From Xanthobacteraceae bacterium (GTDB lineage Bacteria; Pseudomonadota; Alphaproteobacteria; Rhizobiales; Xanthobacteraceae), in the NCBI GenBank assembly GCA_019745775.1, contig JAIESR010000030.1:62001-126000 (forward strand): a stretch of DNA of 64,000 nucleotides. Reading direction: 5' to 3'. The notes below the pieces were generated by a model. The model was given only the letters and a program-made list of their open reading frames with translations, made no database searches and was not told the DNA's origin. A program made the translations under genes and the position numbers. Of the stretch, positions 8,156-19,036 are shown piece after piece (position 1 is the first letter of the stretch; the number at the start of each line of letters is the position of its first letter).

Positions 8156-9766
8156 TCAATTGTCAGCGAGGTACCGGCGCGCGGCAGTTATCTCAGGCCG
8201 GGCCGGTCCCGCTTCGCTCGCCAGCGTAACGCTGTCGCCGGTGAGCGAGATCAGCTTTGCATAGTTGGCCTTCGCCTTTTCCTTGTCGCCGAGCGCCGCA
8301 GCCGCCTGCGCCGCCCCGGCATAGCCATGGAAGCGGTTCGGCTCCTTCTGTTGCGTCGACCCGAAGGCGGCGAGTGCTTCGCGTGCCATGCCGCGGTCGA
8401 GCAGCATGTAACCGTAAAGCTCGCGGGCCGGTACTATCGGCCCCGGTGTCACGACGTGCTTCTCGGTCTTGTCTTCTGCATCGGCGGCGGCACTCATCGC
8501 GCGGAGCGCCTCGTCGTGCTTGCCTTCAGCATACAACACCCAGGCCGCTGCCACTTGCCGCTGGATGTCGACGATCTCCGACCAATACCCGTCCCTGGCA
8601 TCGCGCAGCTTGTTGCGAATCTCTTCAAGCTTGGCGATGTCCGCCTTCGCGGCACTGGGATTGCCCGAACGTGCGGCGCCCAGTGCCCGGGCAAAATGCG
8701 TGATCGCCACGACATAGCCCAAGGAACTCGGACGGACCGGCAGTTGCGATGCGCCGGTCCAGTCGCCTCGCTCGACAGCGTAGCGCGCCGGCGAGGCCGC
8801 CAACGCATAGTGCGCGGCCAGCACGGTCGCCTTGAATTCGGACTCCTTTATCATTTCGTCGATCACTGCGCGCGCCTCTTTGTCCTGGCCGAGCTGCAGA
8901 TGGGCATAGACCATGTAATCCTGAGCGTGCAGGTAATTGCCGACCGATTTCTCCGCCTTTGCCGCCTTCAGCGAGGCGGTGTTCGAGACGATCGACTCCT
9001 TCCAATAGCCAACGCGGGTGTAGATGTGCGAAGGCATGTGCTGGGCATGCGGCGCGGCAGGCGCGATGCTGGCGTAGCGGTTGGCGGCGTCGAGGCCCTG
9101 CGCAGCCAATTCTGGATAGTCGTACAGGTGGATCAAATAGTGTGTCGCCCCCGGATGCCGCGGCAGCCGCTTTGAGATCGGCTCGAGGATCGCGGCCCCC
9201 TTCCTCTGCTGGGAGAGGGTCTTGTCGGTGAGGTCGGCAGACGTGTTGAGCGTGATAGCGTAGGCGATCTGCGCCTCGTCGTCGTTCGGATACTTCGCCG
9301 CCAGTTTCTCCAGGGCATCGCGGAACGCATGGATGCGTTGGCGATGACTGAGCTTGTCATGGTCGGCGTACATCAGCATCAGCGCGTCGATATAGTCGCG
9401 CTCGCGCTCCGTCTTGGCGTTCATCGCCCTGGCTTTCTGAATGGCGGCCAGGCCCGGTGCCAGGTTGGACGGAGGAATTGGGTTGTGGGGATTGTCGAGG
9501 AGCGTGAGCGCAATGCCCCATGACGCCATGGCGCAGGTCGGATCGGCTTTCAGAACCTCCTCGAAAAGCTCCTTCGCGTTGAGATACCAGTAAGAATGCT
9601 GGTAGCGCATAGCGCGGTCAAAGCGGCGCTGCGCCGTCTCGTTGCACGAGGTCTGGAAGCTCACGCTGCCGAGCTGCTGATCGGCTGCATCCTGCGCGGC
9701 GGCCGGCGAAGGCAGCGCCAGCGCGATGGTCGATGCGGTGATGATGGGAAAGAGCGACTTTCGCAT
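8156..9766 (-). CDS. Secreted TPR-repeat protein
   Basis: A 536-residue protein with a clear signal peptide (MRKSLFPIITAST, cleavage near AAAQDA), so periplasmic or secreted. The rest is helical with degenerate tetratricopeptide repeats: an N-terminal pair around the MASWGIALTLLDNP segment, a conserved PHAQHMPSHIYTRVGYW motif in the middle, and clear TPRs near the C-terminus (MAREALAAF, KEKAKANYAKL). This layout matches a family of uncharacterised bacterial TPR proteins; function unknown. The start at 9764-9766 is chosen because the signal peptide begins there and GGGAGG lies upstream; an open frame continues to 10159 but only as antisense of the neighbouring gene. Likely co-transcribed with the Cys-pair protein downstream. 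Confidence 0.8.
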   Translation of the reverse strand: MRKSLFPIITASTIALALPSPAAAQDAADQQLGSVSFQTSCNETAQRRFDRAMRYQHSYWYLNAKELFEEVLKADPTCAMASWGIALTLLDNPHNPIPPSNLAPGLAAIQKARAMNAKTERERDYIDALMLMYADHDKLSHRQRIHAFRDALEKLAAKYPNDDEAQIAYAITLNTSADLTDKTLSQQRKGAAILEPISKRLPRHPGATHYLIHLYDYPELAAQGLDAANRYASIAPAAPHAQHMPSHIYTRVGYWKESIVSNTASLKAAKAEKSVGNYLHAQDYMVYAHLQLGQDKEARAVIDEMIKESEFKATVLAAHYALAASPARYAVERGDWTGASQLPVRPSSLGYVVAITHFARALGAARSGNPSAAKADIAKLEEIRNKLRDARDGYWSEIVDIQRQVAAAWVLYAEGKHDEALRAMSAAADAEDKTEKHVVTPGPIVPARELYGYMLLDRGMAREALAAFGSTQQKEPNRFHGYAGAAQAAAALGDKEKAKANYAKLISLTGDSVTLASEAGPARPEITAARRYLADN

Positions 9767-9879
9767 CGTGGGTCCTCCCGGTTGGAGACACGTCGAAGCC
9801 AAGCTCTCAATTATAGCACTCCGCGCCGATGCGGTAATGGGCCAAAGGTACTGATCGGTGATTAGGTACGGGTCGCTGA

Positions 9880-10962
9880 CTACCTTTTCGGCTGCTTGGC
9901 GTAGGCGTCCATGAACGCCTTGATTTCGGGGCTGATCGCCAGCGAGGTCCGGACGCTGTCGTTGAGGGTCGCGCTGGTGACGAATTCCGGAACGTCGCCG
10001 GTCAGCTTGATGGCGTCCTCGATATATCCCTTGTCGGTTTCGAGTTTTCCGATTGCGGCGCGCAACGCATTGACGCCCTCGCGCGGCGCACCCGGCGGCA
10101 ATGTCAGCACCCGGTAGACGGTGCCGTTGACCAGCAGCAAGAACTTGTATGCATCCCACAGCGGCCCGCTCGGCAACGTGCCTCTGATCGATTTGTACAG
10201 ATCCTGGAACGGAAGGATCGCAGCGGCCTTGATATACGCCGGCATGTAGGACGGCACGCTGAAGTTCTTGCCGTCGAAGCTGGCATCGTAGAACACGGGG
10301 ATCAGGTTGCCGGCCTCCACCTCGGGCGCGACCCTGGTTTTGTAGAGGGTGGGCGAGTCGGCATAGTAGCTGATCTCACCGCGCAGCAGTGCGCTCAGTC
10401 CTTCGGCGCTTGAATTGTAGCCGGTGACATAATTGTAGGGCACGCCGAGCATGTCGAGCGTCAGCCGCATCGCCATGTCCTTGGGCTGTTGTAGCCCTAG
10501 TCCGCCGACCACGATGTTTTCCGCCTTGACGATGTCGATCGCCTTCTTGATGCCTGGGCGCACTTCGGTGCGCATGAAATGGATGCGACCGGTCGGCAGT
10601 ACCGCGACGAACTCGTAAGCGCGGAAGTCGACGTTGAAACGCTCCGGGTTGCTGATGTAGCGATGGGCGGAGCCGGTGAAGTACCCGACCATGGTGCCGT
10701 TGCGTGGAGCAACCTCACCAAGATACTTTGTTGCGACCAGTCCGGCCGAGCCGGCCATGTTCTGCACGGTGATACGCGGATTGCCGGCGATGTGCTTGCC
10801 GAGGTGACGCGACAGCAGCCGCGCCTCGATGTCGGTCGGGCCGCCGGAGTCGTGGTTGACCAGGAGGGTGAGTTGCTTGCCCGCGTAGAACGGCTGCTGC
10901 GCGGCGGCGCCACTGCAACATGATACGAATGTGGCGATGATCAACAAACGGCGTGTCAGCAT
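9880..10962 (-). CDS. Bug/TctC-type periplasmic binding protein (divergent)
   Basis: A 360-residue exported solute-binding protein of the tripartite tricarboxylate transporter (TTT) receptor family: signal peptide MLTRRLLIIATFVSCCSGAAAQ, then QPFYAGKQLTLLVNHDSGGPTDIEARLLSRHLGKH, which is the family's first strand and helix. It belongs to the same subgroup as the tandem trio at 24.6-27.9 kb (FYxGK opening, NPRITVQNM loop) but has diverged strongly in the C-terminal half. Such proteins bind small organic acids in the periplasm. No TctA or TctB gene is adjacent, so it is an orphan receptor. Ligand unknown. Confidence 0.8.
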   Translation of the reverse strand: MLTRRLLIIATFVSCCSGAAAQQPFYAGKQLTLLVNHDSGGPTDIEARLLSRHLGKHIAGNPRITVQNMAGSAGLVATKYLGEVAPRNGTMVGYFTGSAHRYISNPERFNVDFRAYEFVAVLPTGRIHFMRTEVRPGIKKAIDIVKAENIVVGGLGLQQPKDMAMRLTLDMLGVPYNYVTGYNSSAEGLSALLRGEISYYADSPTLYKTRVAPEVEAGNLIPVFYDASFDGKNFSVPSYMPAYIKAAAILPFQDLYKSIRGTLPSGPLWDAYKFLLLVNGTVYRVLTLPPGAPREGVNALRAAIGKLETDKGYIEDAIKLTGDVPEFVTSATLNDSVRTSLAISPEIKAFMDAYAKQPKR

Positions 10963-11254
10963 GGCCCGTCCTCATTGGATGTCTTCTTCTGGCCGGCGAC
11001 GCGATGCAGGCGCGTGGCGACTTGCTACCGGGCGCTCTCATCGAATCGATGAAATCGTAGCACCGCAAGCATGCAGTCCGTTGTGCGAGATTGCCGAAAA
11101 AAATGCTGATCGATGTGCAGAGCAATACGCAGTGGACGTATGCACAATTCTCAGTCAGGCACGTTGATCAGGCGGTCGCTATAGGCATAGCTTATGAGCG
11201 ACAAACTAGGGTGTTGGGGAAAACGCCAACTGAAAAGAGAAAAAGAGGGGCGTC

Positions 11255-12103
11255 ATGCTTAAGCTGTTGATCGCTGCATGTATGAGTGCGCTGGCTGTGA
11301 CAGACGCGGTCGCGCAACAATCGCTGCTCGAACGAGGTGGCTATCTCGTCAACGCGGTCATGGCCTGCGATGGCTGCCATACCCCGCGCGGTCCGGCCGG
11401 TCTTGACATGAGCCGGCGGTTTTCCGGCGGCTCCCAGGTCTGGGACGAGCCGGAATATCTGGTGCGCGGCTCCAACATCACGCCCGACCGCGAAACCGGA
11501 ATCGGCGGCTGGACGGCCAACGACATGAAGCGATTGCTGACCGAAGGCAAGCGGCCGAGCGGCGTGCCGGTCGCGCACCAGATGCCATATCCGTTCTACA
11601 AGATTCTGACGCCACGCGATCTCGATGCCGTGGCAGCCTACAGCTTGTCGGTGCCGGCGGTGCGCAACCAGGTCCCGGCGCCGGTCTACCGGAAGCCGGC
11701 GCACACCGAGCTCATCCCTGGCGCCGAGAAGCCGTTCAGCGACGAGATGCTGAAGGATCCGCTGAAACGCGGCTTTTATCTGGGCACGATTGCGCACTGC
11801 ATGGAGTGCCATTCGCGTCGGCCGGACGGGCGCGCGGATTACGTGAAGTGGAATGGCAAGGGGGGCTATGTCTTCAAGACGCCGAAGGGGACGGTGACGA
11901 CCAAGAACATCACCTCGCACAAGACCGCGGGTGTCGGTGGCTGGACCGACGCGGAGCTGCGCCGTGCGCTGACCGAGGGCGTCGATCGCACCGGCAAGCC
12001 CTTCGGCCCCCAGATGCAGCGCCAGTTCTATTTCTCGAAGATGACGGATCAGGACCTCGACGCGATCGTCGCCTGGGTCCGCACGATCCCGCCAGCTGAA
12101 TAG
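11255..12103 (+). CDS. Di-haem cytochrome c
   Basis: A 282-residue exported c-type cytochrome. The signal peptide ends near AVAQ at residue 21. Two haem-binding CxxCH motifs are seen: C38-x-x-C41-H42 (CDGCH) and C182-x-x-C185-H186 (CMECH), one in each of two similar domains. Each domain has an SNITPD- or TKNIT-like loop and a W-T-x-x-(D/E)-x-(K/R)-R-x-L-T-E-G segment, as in the cytochrome subunits of gluconate/alcohol dehydrogenases and similar periplasmic dehydrogenases. Those have three haems; this has two. No dehydrogenase partner is next to it, so the electron donor is unknown. A GAGAAAAAGAGGGG run precedes the ATG. Confidence 0.88.
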   Translation: MLKLLIAACMSALAVTDAVAQQSLLERGGYLVNAVMACDGCHTPRGPAGLDMSRRFSGGSQVWDEPEYLVRGSNITPDRETGIGGWTANDMKRLLTEGKRPSGVPVAHQMPYPFYKILTPRDLDAVAAYSLSVPAVRNQVPAPVYRKPAHTELIPGAEKPFSDEMLKDPLKRGFYLGTIAHCMECHSRRPDGRADYVKWNGKGGYVFKTPKGTVTTKNITSHKTAGVGGWTDAELRRALTEGVDRTGKPFGPQMQRQFYFSKMTDQDLDAIVAWVRTIPPAE

Positions 12104-12363
12104 CGCTGGGTGCGGGCGGCGCAGGCGGGCCCCACCGGCCCCTCAAATCGGCGTTCCTTGACCCTGCGGGGGCGCATCGCTATATCCGGCCGCATGATCG
12201 CATTCGGCAACCACGACTGTCTGCGGCGCCGTATCCGCGCCCCGGCGCCGGTGCGCGATCGCTGATCGCCGCTCCGCCGCTGGATGTCAAAAGTCCGCGG
12301 CGCTGTCCTTCCGACATCCTCCGCGGTAAGCCCCCGCTCTGAATGATCGCGAAGGACCGTTTC

Positions 12364-13431
12364 ATGCCCCCCAAGGTCGACACCAAAGCGAAGATCGGCG
12401 TGCTCGGCGCCTCCGGCTACACCGGCTCGGAGCTGGTGCGCCTGCTGCTGCGGCATCCCAATGCCGAGCTCGCGCTGCTTACGGCTGACCGGCGTGCCGG
12501 CCAGGAGATGGCGGCGGTGTTTCCGCAGTTTGCGCCTTGTGTCCTGCCTAGGCTCGTGTCGATCGACAGTATCGATTGGGTCGGCGCCGGGCTCGACATG
12601 ATTTTCTGCGCGCTGCCGCACGCAACCACGCAAAAGGTGATCAAACAGGTCTTCGCGGCAGTGCCCGAGGCCAAGGTCGTCGATCTGTCCGCCGACTTCC
12701 GGCTCGCCGATATAGCGAGCTACGCGCGCTGGTACGGCCACGAGCATCATGCCCCGGAGCTGCAGCGCCAGGCGATCTATGGCCTGGTGGAGATCTACCG
12801 TGACGAGATCAAGCGCGCGCATCTCGTCGCCAATCCCGGCTGCTACACGACCTGCGCGCAGCTGCCGCTCATTCCCTTGCTAAGGGCGAAGGCGATCGAT
12901 CCCGGTGAGATCGTCATCGATGCGAAGTCCGGCATGACCGGCGCAGGGCGCTCGGCCAAGGAGGAGATGCTGTTCTCCGAAGTCTCCGAAGGCATCCATG
13001 CCTACGGTGTCGGGCACCACCGGCACATGGCGGAGCTTGACCAGGAATTCAGCAAGGCCGCCGGCCGCGAGGTGATCGCGAGTTTCACGCCGCATCTGAT
13101 GCCGATGAACCGCGGCATCCTCTCGACGATCTATGTGAGAACGACCGGTGGCTCGCCCGACGACCTGCATGCGACCCTGTTGAAGTTCTACGCCAACGAA
13201 CCGTTCGTGCATGTGCTGCCGTTCGGGCAGATGCCGCAGACCCGGCACGTGCGCGGCTCCAACATGACCTTCATTGGCGTCGCCAAGGATCGCATCGCGG
13301 GCCGCGCCATCGTCGGCGCCGCTCTCGACAATCTCGTGAAGGGCGCGTCGGGCCAGGCGGTGCAGAACATGAATCTGATGCTCGGCTTTCCGGAAACGAC
13401 CGGATTGGAGCAAATCGCACTATTCCCGTAA
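12364..13431 (+). CDS. argC: N-acetyl-gamma-glutamyl-phosphate reductase
   Basis: A 355-residue enzyme of arginine biosynthesis, reducing N-acetyl-glutamyl-5-phosphate to the semialdehyde with NADPH. Seen: the Rossmann loop GVLGASGYTGSEL (residues about 12-24), the ALPHATTQ segment, the SADFRL strand, the catalytic Cys160 in ANPGCYTT and the GVGHHRHMAEL segment with catalytic His. Length fits the type 1 long form. The start at 12364 has AAGGA 8 bases upstream; an earlier in-frame ATG at 12343 has no such site. Flanked by unrelated genes, as is usual for argC in this group. Confidence 0.93.
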   Translation: MPPKVDTKAKIGVLGASGYTGSELVRLLLRHPNAELALLTADRRAGQEMAAVFPQFAPCVLPRLVSIDSIDWVGAGLDMIFCALPHATTQKVIKQVFAAVPEAKVVDLSADFRLADIASYARWYGHEHHAPELQRQAIYGLVEIYRDEIKRAHLVANPGCYTTCAQLPLIPLLRAKAIDPGEIVIDAKSGMTGAGRSAKEEMLFSEVSEGIHAYGVGHHRHMAELDQEFSKAAGREVIASFTPHLMPMNRGILSTIYVRTTGGSPDDLHATLLKFYANEPFVHVLPFGQMPQTRHVRGSNMTFIGVAKDRIAGRAIVGAALDNLVKGASGQAVQNMNLMLGFPETTGLEQIALFP

Positions 13432-13569
13432 TTTCCGGCGGATTCCGCGCCTGAGTGCGGCGCTTGCCTTGAAATTAGCCGTAACGCTGCGCGACGACGC
13501 TGTGATAAACTTGCTCGGGAGCGTTGCGGTGTCGGAATCGGCACGAGCGATGGCCCCGAGAGGGACGAC

Positions 13570-15333
13570 ATGCGAAAATTCCATCTGATCCTGATCAAGC
13601 CATCGCACTACGACGACGACGGCTATGTCATCCGGTGGTGGCGGGCGATGATCCCGTCGAATTCGCTTGCCGCCGTCTATGGCATTGCGACCGATTGCGC
13701 CGAACGGCGGGTGCTCGGTCCCGACGTCGACATTACAATCGATGTCATCGACGAGACGCACACCCGCGTCGATGTCCCGGCGCTCCTCAAGCGCCTGGCG
13801 CACGACGGCAATTTCGGCCTGGTGGCGCTCGTCGGCGTGCAGTCGAACCAATATCCGCGTGCGCTCGATATCGCGCGGCCTTTCCGTGCCGCGGGCGTCG
13901 CGGTGGCCATGGGCGGCTTCCACGTATCCGGATGTCTTTCGATGCTCGACGGCCGCGCGGTCGAGCTCGACGCCTGTCGCGAGCTTGGCATTGCGATGTT
14001 CGCAGGCGAGGCGGAGGGCCGCTTCGAGGGGGTGCTGCGCGATGCCGCCGCGGGCAGGCTCAAGCCGCTCTACAATTACATGAAGGAACTGCCCGGCATG
14101 GCGGACACGCCGGTGCCCTACCTGCCGCGGCGCTATGTCGAACGCACGATCGGGCACAATTCGAGCTTCGATGCCGGCCGCGGATGTCCTTACCAGTGCT
14201 CGTTCTGCACCATCATCAATGTGCAGGGCCGCAAGTCGCGTTTCCGTTCGGCCGACGATGTCGAGCGGCTGGTACGCATGAACTGGGCGCAGGGCATCGA
14301 CAAGTTCTTCATCACCGACGACAACTTCGCGCGTAACAAGGAGTGGGAGTCGATCTTCGACCGGCTGATCGCGCTGCGCGAAGAAGGCATCCCGCTCGGC
14401 CTAATGATCCAGGTCGACACGCTCTGCCACAAGATTCCGAATTTCGTGGAGAAGGCGGCGCGCGCGGGGGTCACGCGGGTGTTCATCGGGCTCGAGAACA
14501 TCAACCCCGACAATCTCGCGGCGGCGAAGAAAAAGCAGAACAAGATCACCGAATACCGCAAGATGCTGCTGGCCTGGAAATCGCAGGGCATCATCACGCT
14601 GGCGGGCTACATCCTCGGGTTCCCGGCTGATACGCCGCAATCGATCAAGCGCGACATCGCCATCATTCAACGCGAGCTGCCGGTCGACATTCTCGAATTC
14701 TTCTGCCTGACGCCGCTGCCCGGCTCCGAGGATCACCAGAGGCTATGGAAGGCCGGCGTTGCGATGGAGCCCGATCTCAACAAATACGATCTGGAGCACG
14801 CCTGCACGGGCTCGCAGCAGATGACCGCGCAAGAGCTGCAGCAGGCTTATCGCGATGCCTGGCCGGAGTACTATTCGCCAGAGCACATGAAGACCTTGCT
14901 GCGCCGCGCGGTCGCGACCGGCATGCCGGTCAACAGCGTGCTCAAACTGTTGGTGCGTTTCTCCACCAGCGTGTCGATCGAGGGGATTCACCCGCTGCAG
15001 AGCGGTCTGTTCCGCGGCAAGCATCCGAGCGAGCGCCGCCCCGGGTTGCCGGCCGTCAATCCGTTGCTGTTCTGGCCGCGCTACGCGCTGGAGACGGTTT
15101 GGAAGACCGCGGCGATGCTGACCGTGATCGGTCGGATGATCTTGTGGAAACGGGCAATCGAGCGCCAGCCCGACGCGCGGCAATACATGGACCAGGCGCT
15201 CACACCGGTGCGCGACGACGACGAGGAGACGCTCGAGCTGCTCACCAAGACCGCCGGCGCCAAGGCGGCCGTGGACCACCTGAGGAAAGTGCACGACATT
15301 ACCCACCGCAAGCCGGCCGTTGCCGCCGAGTAG
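13570..15333 (+). CDS. B12-binding-domain radical SAM protein
   Basis: A 587-residue protein. Residues about 1-165 form a cobalamin-binding-like domain (VALVGVQSNQ, VAMGGFHVSG), without the classical DxHxxG motif. Next is the radical SAM core with the 4Fe-4S motif C206-x3-C210-x2-C213 (GRGCPYQCSFC), a DDNFARNKEW segment, and FIGLENINPDNLAAAKKKQN as the later beta strand and helix. The C-terminal part of about 150 residues contains DILEFFCLTPLPGSEDH and a long helical tail with a hydrophobic stretch near residues 510-520. Members methylate unactivated carbons or rearrange substrates; the substrate is not predictable. It stands alone, 138 bp after argC. Confidence 0.85.
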   Translation: MRKFHLILIKPSHYDDDGYVIRWWRAMIPSNSLAAVYGIATDCAERRVLGPDVDITIDVIDETHTRVDVPALLKRLAHDGNFGLVALVGVQSNQYPRALDIARPFRAAGVAVAMGGFHVSGCLSMLDGRAVELDACRELGIAMFAGEAEGRFEGVLRDAAAGRLKPLYNYMKELPGMADTPVPYLPRRYVERTIGHNSSFDAGRGCPYQCSFCTIINVQGRKSRFRSADDVERLVRMNWAQGIDKFFITDDNFARNKEWESIFDRLIALREEGIPLGLMIQVDTLCHKIPNFVEKAARAGVTRVFIGLENINPDNLAAAKKKQNKITEYRKMLLAWKSQGIITLAGYILGFPADTPQSIKRDIAIIQRELPVDILEFFCLTPLPGSEDHQRLWKAGVAMEPDLNKYDLEHACTGSQQMTAQELQQAYRDAWPEYYSPEHMKTLLRRAVATGMPVNSVLKLLVRFSTSVSIEGIHPLQSGLFRGKHPSERRPGLPAVNPLLFWPRYALETVWKTAAMLTVIGRMILWKRAIERQPDARQYMDQALTPVRDDDEETLELLTKTAGAKAAVDHLRKVHDITHRKPAVAAE

Positions 15334-15362
15334 CCGCGGGTCGATCGTCCTGGCGCCGTGCG

Positions 15363-17195
15363 CTAGTCCCGCACCTTCACGTAGCGGCCGGGGGCGTCCT
15401 CGATCGGTTTGAGCTTGCCGCCGCCGGGGACACGCGCCGGAACCTTGTCGTCGTTGTGGCCTTTGAGCCAGGCAAGCCAATCCGGCCACCACGAGCCCGC
15501 ATGCTCGGTCGCCTTGGCGCGCCACTTGTCGACGTCAGCGCCGTTGGGCTTGGCGCCGGTCCAATACTGGTACTTGTGCTTCTCGGGCGGATTGACCACG
15601 CCGGCGATGTGGCCGGATCCGGAGAGCACGAACCGCACCGGCCCGCCGAAAAACTTCGAGCCGTAGAACACCGACTTCGCCGGGGCGATGTGATCCTCGC
15701 GGGTGCCGAGATTGTAGATCGGTACCTTGACCTTCTTGAGATCGAGCGTCTTGCCGGCGATCACCATCTCACCGCGCGCGAGCTTGTTCTTGAGATAGCA
15801 GTTGCGCAGATAGAACGAGTGATTGGCCGCCGGCATGCGGGTCGAGTCTGCGTTCCAGTAGAGTAGGTCGAACGGCGGCGGGGTCCTGCCTTTGAAGTAG
15901 TTGTTGATGATGTAGGGCCAGATCAGATCGTTCGAGCGCATCAGGTTGAACGTGTTCGCCATCTTGCGGCTGTCGAGATAGCCGCGCTCCGCCATCTGCT
16001 TCTCGAGTGCCGTGATCTGCTCCTCGTCGGCAAAAATCTTCAGATCGCCGGAGTAGGTGAAGTCGACCTGGCTGGCGAAGAAGGTCGACGACACGATCCG
16101 TTTATCCTTGACCGCGGCCATATGCGCGAGCGTAACGGCGAGCATGGTGCCGCCGACGCAATAGCCGATCGCGTGCACCTTGCTCTCGCCGGTGGCCCGC
16201 TTGATGACGTCGAGCGCGGCGAGGGGGCCTTCGCGCATATAGTCTTCGAAGGTCTTCTTCGACAGATGCGCGTCGGGATTGACCCAGGAGATGACGAACA
16301 CCGTCAGCCCCTGATCCACGCACCATTTGATGAAGGATTTTTCCGGTGTCAAATCGAGCACGTAGAACTTGTTGATCCAGGGCGGCACGATCAGCATCGG
16401 CACCTTGAGCACGCGCTCGGTCGTCGGCGAATACTGGATCAGCTGCATCAGGTCGTTTTCGAACACGACCTTGCCGGGTGTCGACGCGAGATTGCGGCCG
16501 ACTTCGAAATAGGACGTATCGGTCTGGCGGATACGCAGGTCGCCGCCGCCGGCCTGGATGTCCTCGGCCAGAAGGTGCATCCCGCGTGCGAGATTCTCGC
16601 CCTTGGACGCCAGCGTGTCGCGCAGCAGTTCCGGGTTCGTCAGCACAAAATTGGATGGCGCGATCGCATTGACGATCTGGCGTACGTAGAACTCCGCCTT
16701 CTGCCGGGTGAGGGGATCGAGGCCCTCGGCGTTCTTGACCAGCCGGTCGCTGAACTGGACGGTCAACAGATAGGCCTGCTTGAGGAAATCGAAGAACTGG
16801 TTCGACGACCACTCCGGATCGGCGAAGCGTTTGTCGCGCGGGTCCGGCTTGGCGACCGGGTCGCTGGTCTCGCCCGCCATGCGCCGTGCCGCGTGTGCCC
16901 AGAGCTCGAGGTAGCCCTTGCCGAGCGCGGACTGCAGCTCGAACACGCGCTGCGGGTCGGTGAGCCAGTACTCCGCCACCTGCCCGAGCGTCTTGACCAT
17001 GTCGATGAACTCGGCGTGGTCGGTTTCCTTGCGGCCTTCCTCCCGGGGTTTGAGGTAGGCGGCCAGGGCCTTGCCGCCCTGTTCGACCATGCGGGCGAGG
17101 TTGTTCGCCAACTCCTCCCAGTCGGTGGGTTTGCCCATCCCGGGTTCCAATGGAGTTTGCACGTATTGCCTCGATCGCTTTGCTGGCTCCGCCAA
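15363..17195 (-). CDS. phaC: Class I polyhydroxyalkanoate synthase
   Basis: A 610-residue PHA synthase that polymerises (R)-3-hydroxyacyl-CoA into storage polyester at the granule surface. The lipase-like box [10 protein letters not shown] holds the catalytic Cys (about residue 346); the triad is completed by Asp in [12 protein letters not shown] and His in [13 protein letters not shown]. The family segments [12 protein letters not shown] and [13 protein letters not shown] are present, and the length fits class I. The N-terminus is uncertain: the longest frame starts with TTG at 17195, with AGGAG about 13 bases upstream, while the first ATG is at 17138. No phaA, phaB or phasin gene is adjacent. 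Confidence 0.92.
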   Translation of the reverse strand: MAEPAKRSRQYVQTPLEPGMGKPTDWEELANNLARMVEQGGKALAAYLKPREEGRKETDHAEFIDMVKTLGQVAEYWLTDPQRVFELQSALGKGYLELWAHAARRMAGETSDPVAKPDPRDKRFADPEWSSNQFFDFLKQAYLLTVQFSDRLVKNAEGLDPLTRQKAEFYVRQIVNAIAPSNFVLTNPELLRDTLASKGENLARGMHLLAEDIQAGGGDLRIRQTDTSYFEVGRNLASTPGKVVFENDLMQLIQYSPTTERVLKVPMLIVPPWINKFYVLDLTPEKSFIKWCVDQGLTVFVISWVNPDAHLSKKTFEDYMREGPLAALDVIKRATGESKVHAIGYCVGGTMLAVTLAHMAAVKDKRIVSSTFFASQVDFTYSGDLKIFADEEQITALEKQMAERGYLDSRKMANTFNLMRSNDLIWPYIINNYFKGRTPPPFDLLYWNADSTRMPAANHSFYLRNCYLKNKLARGEMVIAGKTLDLKKVKVPIYNLGTREDHIAPAKSVFYGSKFFGGPVRFVLSGSGHIAGVVNPPEKHKYQYWTGAKPNGADVDKWRAKATEHAGSWWPDWLAWLKGHNDDKVPARVPGGGKLKPIEDAPGRYVKVRD

Positions 17196-17415
17196 CGGCA
17201 GATTCCCGCTCCTGACTGTATTCTCGCCGATTCCACAGCCCGCGTCAGTTGGCTGTTAACTCTGGCATTCTAACCTTGGTTTCGTCATATTACCCGCATA
17301 TGGGACGCCGGGTGCGATCACGAAATAGGTCGTGATTTCACAGACTTGGGGGACGCCGGACGACGTGAGTTTGCGACGGGGATGGTGACCCCGTCATGAC
17401 GTCTGGCACCGGTAG

Positions 17416-17739
17416 ATGACAGCGATATCCCAGGCGAAGCGGTTTGGAGCGGTTGCGGCGGCCTTGCTGCTCGCGGCGACGCTCGCCGGCTGCTCGTCCA
17501 CGTCCGTCATCGACAATGTTCCGCACTCCATGGGCGGCCTGCCCGAAGGCGTCCCGGCACGGCCGGCGGCGCCACCGGCCTATCCGGCGGTCCATGATCT
17601 GCCGCCGCCGCGGACCGACAGCGCGCTCAGCGACGTCGAGAGCAAGCGCCTCCGGGAAGACCTGAAAAACACGCGCAACCGCGTCGCCCCCGCGTCCTCC
17701 CAGACGACCGGCGCCGCTGGCGGCGCACGCAACCCGTGA
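17416..17739 (+). CDS. Small lipoprotein
   Basis: A 107-residue putative outer-membrane lipoprotein. Residues 1-25 form a signal peptide with lipobox LAGC, so Cys26 should be lipidated; the following SST is consistent with transport to the outer membrane. The mature part is Pro/Ala-rich (GVPARPAAPPAYPAVHDLPPPRTD) and ends in a short helical segment (SDVESKRLREDLKNTRNR). Function unknown. Divergent from phaC and 58 bp upstream of the aminotransferase operon. Confidence 0.7.
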   Translation: MTAISQAKRFGAVAAALLLAATLAGCSSTSVIDNVPHSMGGLPEGVPARPAAPPAYPAVHDLPPPRTDSALSDVESKRLREDLKNTRNRVAPASSQTTGAAGGARNP

Positions 17740-17797
17740 TAAAACCTGATATTGGTGGGCCGTAACGGAATCGGCTTACCGCCGAGGATCCTGGCCC

Positions 17798-19015
<1,218 letters not shown>

Positions 19016-19036
19016 GCACTGCCCGGGTTTCTCCTC